Assembly: GCA_031278055.1 (NCBI GenBank)
Contig: JAITLD010000072.1
Location: 1 to 15,193, forward strand
Origin: Rickettsiales bacterium
GTDB taxonomy: Bacteria; Pseudomonadota; Alphaproteobacteria; Rs-D84
Length of the DNA stretch: 15,193 nucleotides
Reading direction: 5' to 3'
Shown here: one piece after another, positions 15,051-15,193 of the stretch
Numbering within the stretch: position 1 is the first letter of the stretch
How the letters are laid out: every line of letters begins with the position of its first letter
Notes under the pieces: generated by a model
Told to the model about the DNA's origin: nothing
What the model saw: only the letters and a program-made list of their open reading frames with translations
The model's database searches: none
Made by a program: the position numbers and the translations under genes

Positions 15051-15090
15051 TTGATGAAAATGGCGCCCGCTAGGACGCCATTTTTATCAA
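15051..15090 (+). terminator. Rho-independent terminator of uvrA, probably bidirectional
   Basis: A 15-bp stem (15051-15065 with 15076-15090, one G-U pair) has core TGGCG/CGCCA, two further CC/GG pairs inside a C-A mismatch, and the loop GCTA. The right arm contains TTTTT directly after the GC-rich core, and the left arm gives the matching run on the other strand. It lies 16 nt after the uvrA stop. The symmetry suits termination of converging transcripts. Confidence 0.85.
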
Positions 15091-15193
15091 CGCTGACGGC
15101 TTCTGTTCCGAAGATAATCGTCGAGATCCCCGCGTTTTATAGTTTTCTTTGGAAATTCTGAGGATTTCGCTTCATACGCGAGTTTTGGATAAT
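15087..15193 (-). CDS. Possible 3' end of a convergent gene (partial)
   Basis: On the minus strand one frame is open from the window edge for 34 codons and stops at TGA (complement of 15087-15089), inside the shared terminator. The peptide is charged and ends in DDYLRNRSRQR. I do not recognise it. The open stretch is short enough to occur by chance. Support comes only from the two-way terminator and the lack of any + strand gene here. Confidence 0.35.
   Translation of the reverse strand, partial: YPKLAYEAKSSEFPKKTIKRGDLDDYLRNRSRQR

Overview
The window is a conserved transcription/translation locus of a bacterium, most likely an alphaproteobacterium. All confidently identified genes are on the + strand. 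The evidence for the lineage is the order tRNA-Trp, secE, nusG, rplK, rplA, rplJ, rplL, rpoB, rpoC, together with UvrA signatures I associate with Alphaproteobacteria (CPVSGFT in place of the usual first zinc-site CxxC, and the [14 protein letters not shown] stretch). Base composition looks near 50% GC by eye (not computed). TGA acts as a stop (rplK, rplJ and rpoC end on it), so the genetic code is standard. Several divergent residues in RpoB and a slightly degenerate tRNA-Trp suggest a fast-evolving, perhaps host-associated or uncultured lineage. That is inference, and I cannot name the genus.

Layout. Positions 1-300 hold no gene. They contain a palindromic element with a perfect 31-bp inverted repeat (45-75 and 149-179) and a tract of tandem heptamers (186-294). 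A sigma70-type promoter (306-335) then opens the transcription unit tRNA-Trp (407-480), secE (550-720) and nusG (733-1263). The nusG-rplK gap (1264-1403) holds a second heptamer-built inverted repeat and a hairpin with an asymmetric bulge that could be the L1 autoregulation site. The ribosomal stalk block follows: rplK, rplA, an unrecognised 73-residue ORF, rplJ and rplL. A GC-rich structured spacer separates it from rpoB and rpoC. After rpoC there are three hairpins (12048-12177) and then uvrA (12218-15034), which has its own apparent promoter and ends at a strong two-way terminator (15051-15090). The last 100 bases may carry the 3' end of a convergent gene.

How the genes work together. SecE is the essential small subunit of the SecYEG translocon. 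NusG couples RNA polymerase to Rho or the ribosome. L11, L1, L10 and L7/L12 form the L1 stalk and the GTPase-associated stalk of the 50S subunit. RpoB and RpoC are the catalytic core of RNA polymerase. UvrA begins nucleotide excision repair and is functionally separate. The str genes (rpsL, rpsG, fusA, tuf) that often follow rpoC are absent here.

The most unusual point is the 73-codon ORF at 2512-2733. It fills the rplA-rplJ gap exactly, overlapping rplA by 1 nt and rplJ by 4 nt, where many bacteria have the untranslated L10 leader RNA. Second is a set of substitutions in the rifampicin-binding region of RpoB, including Cys at the position equivalent to E. coli Arg529.
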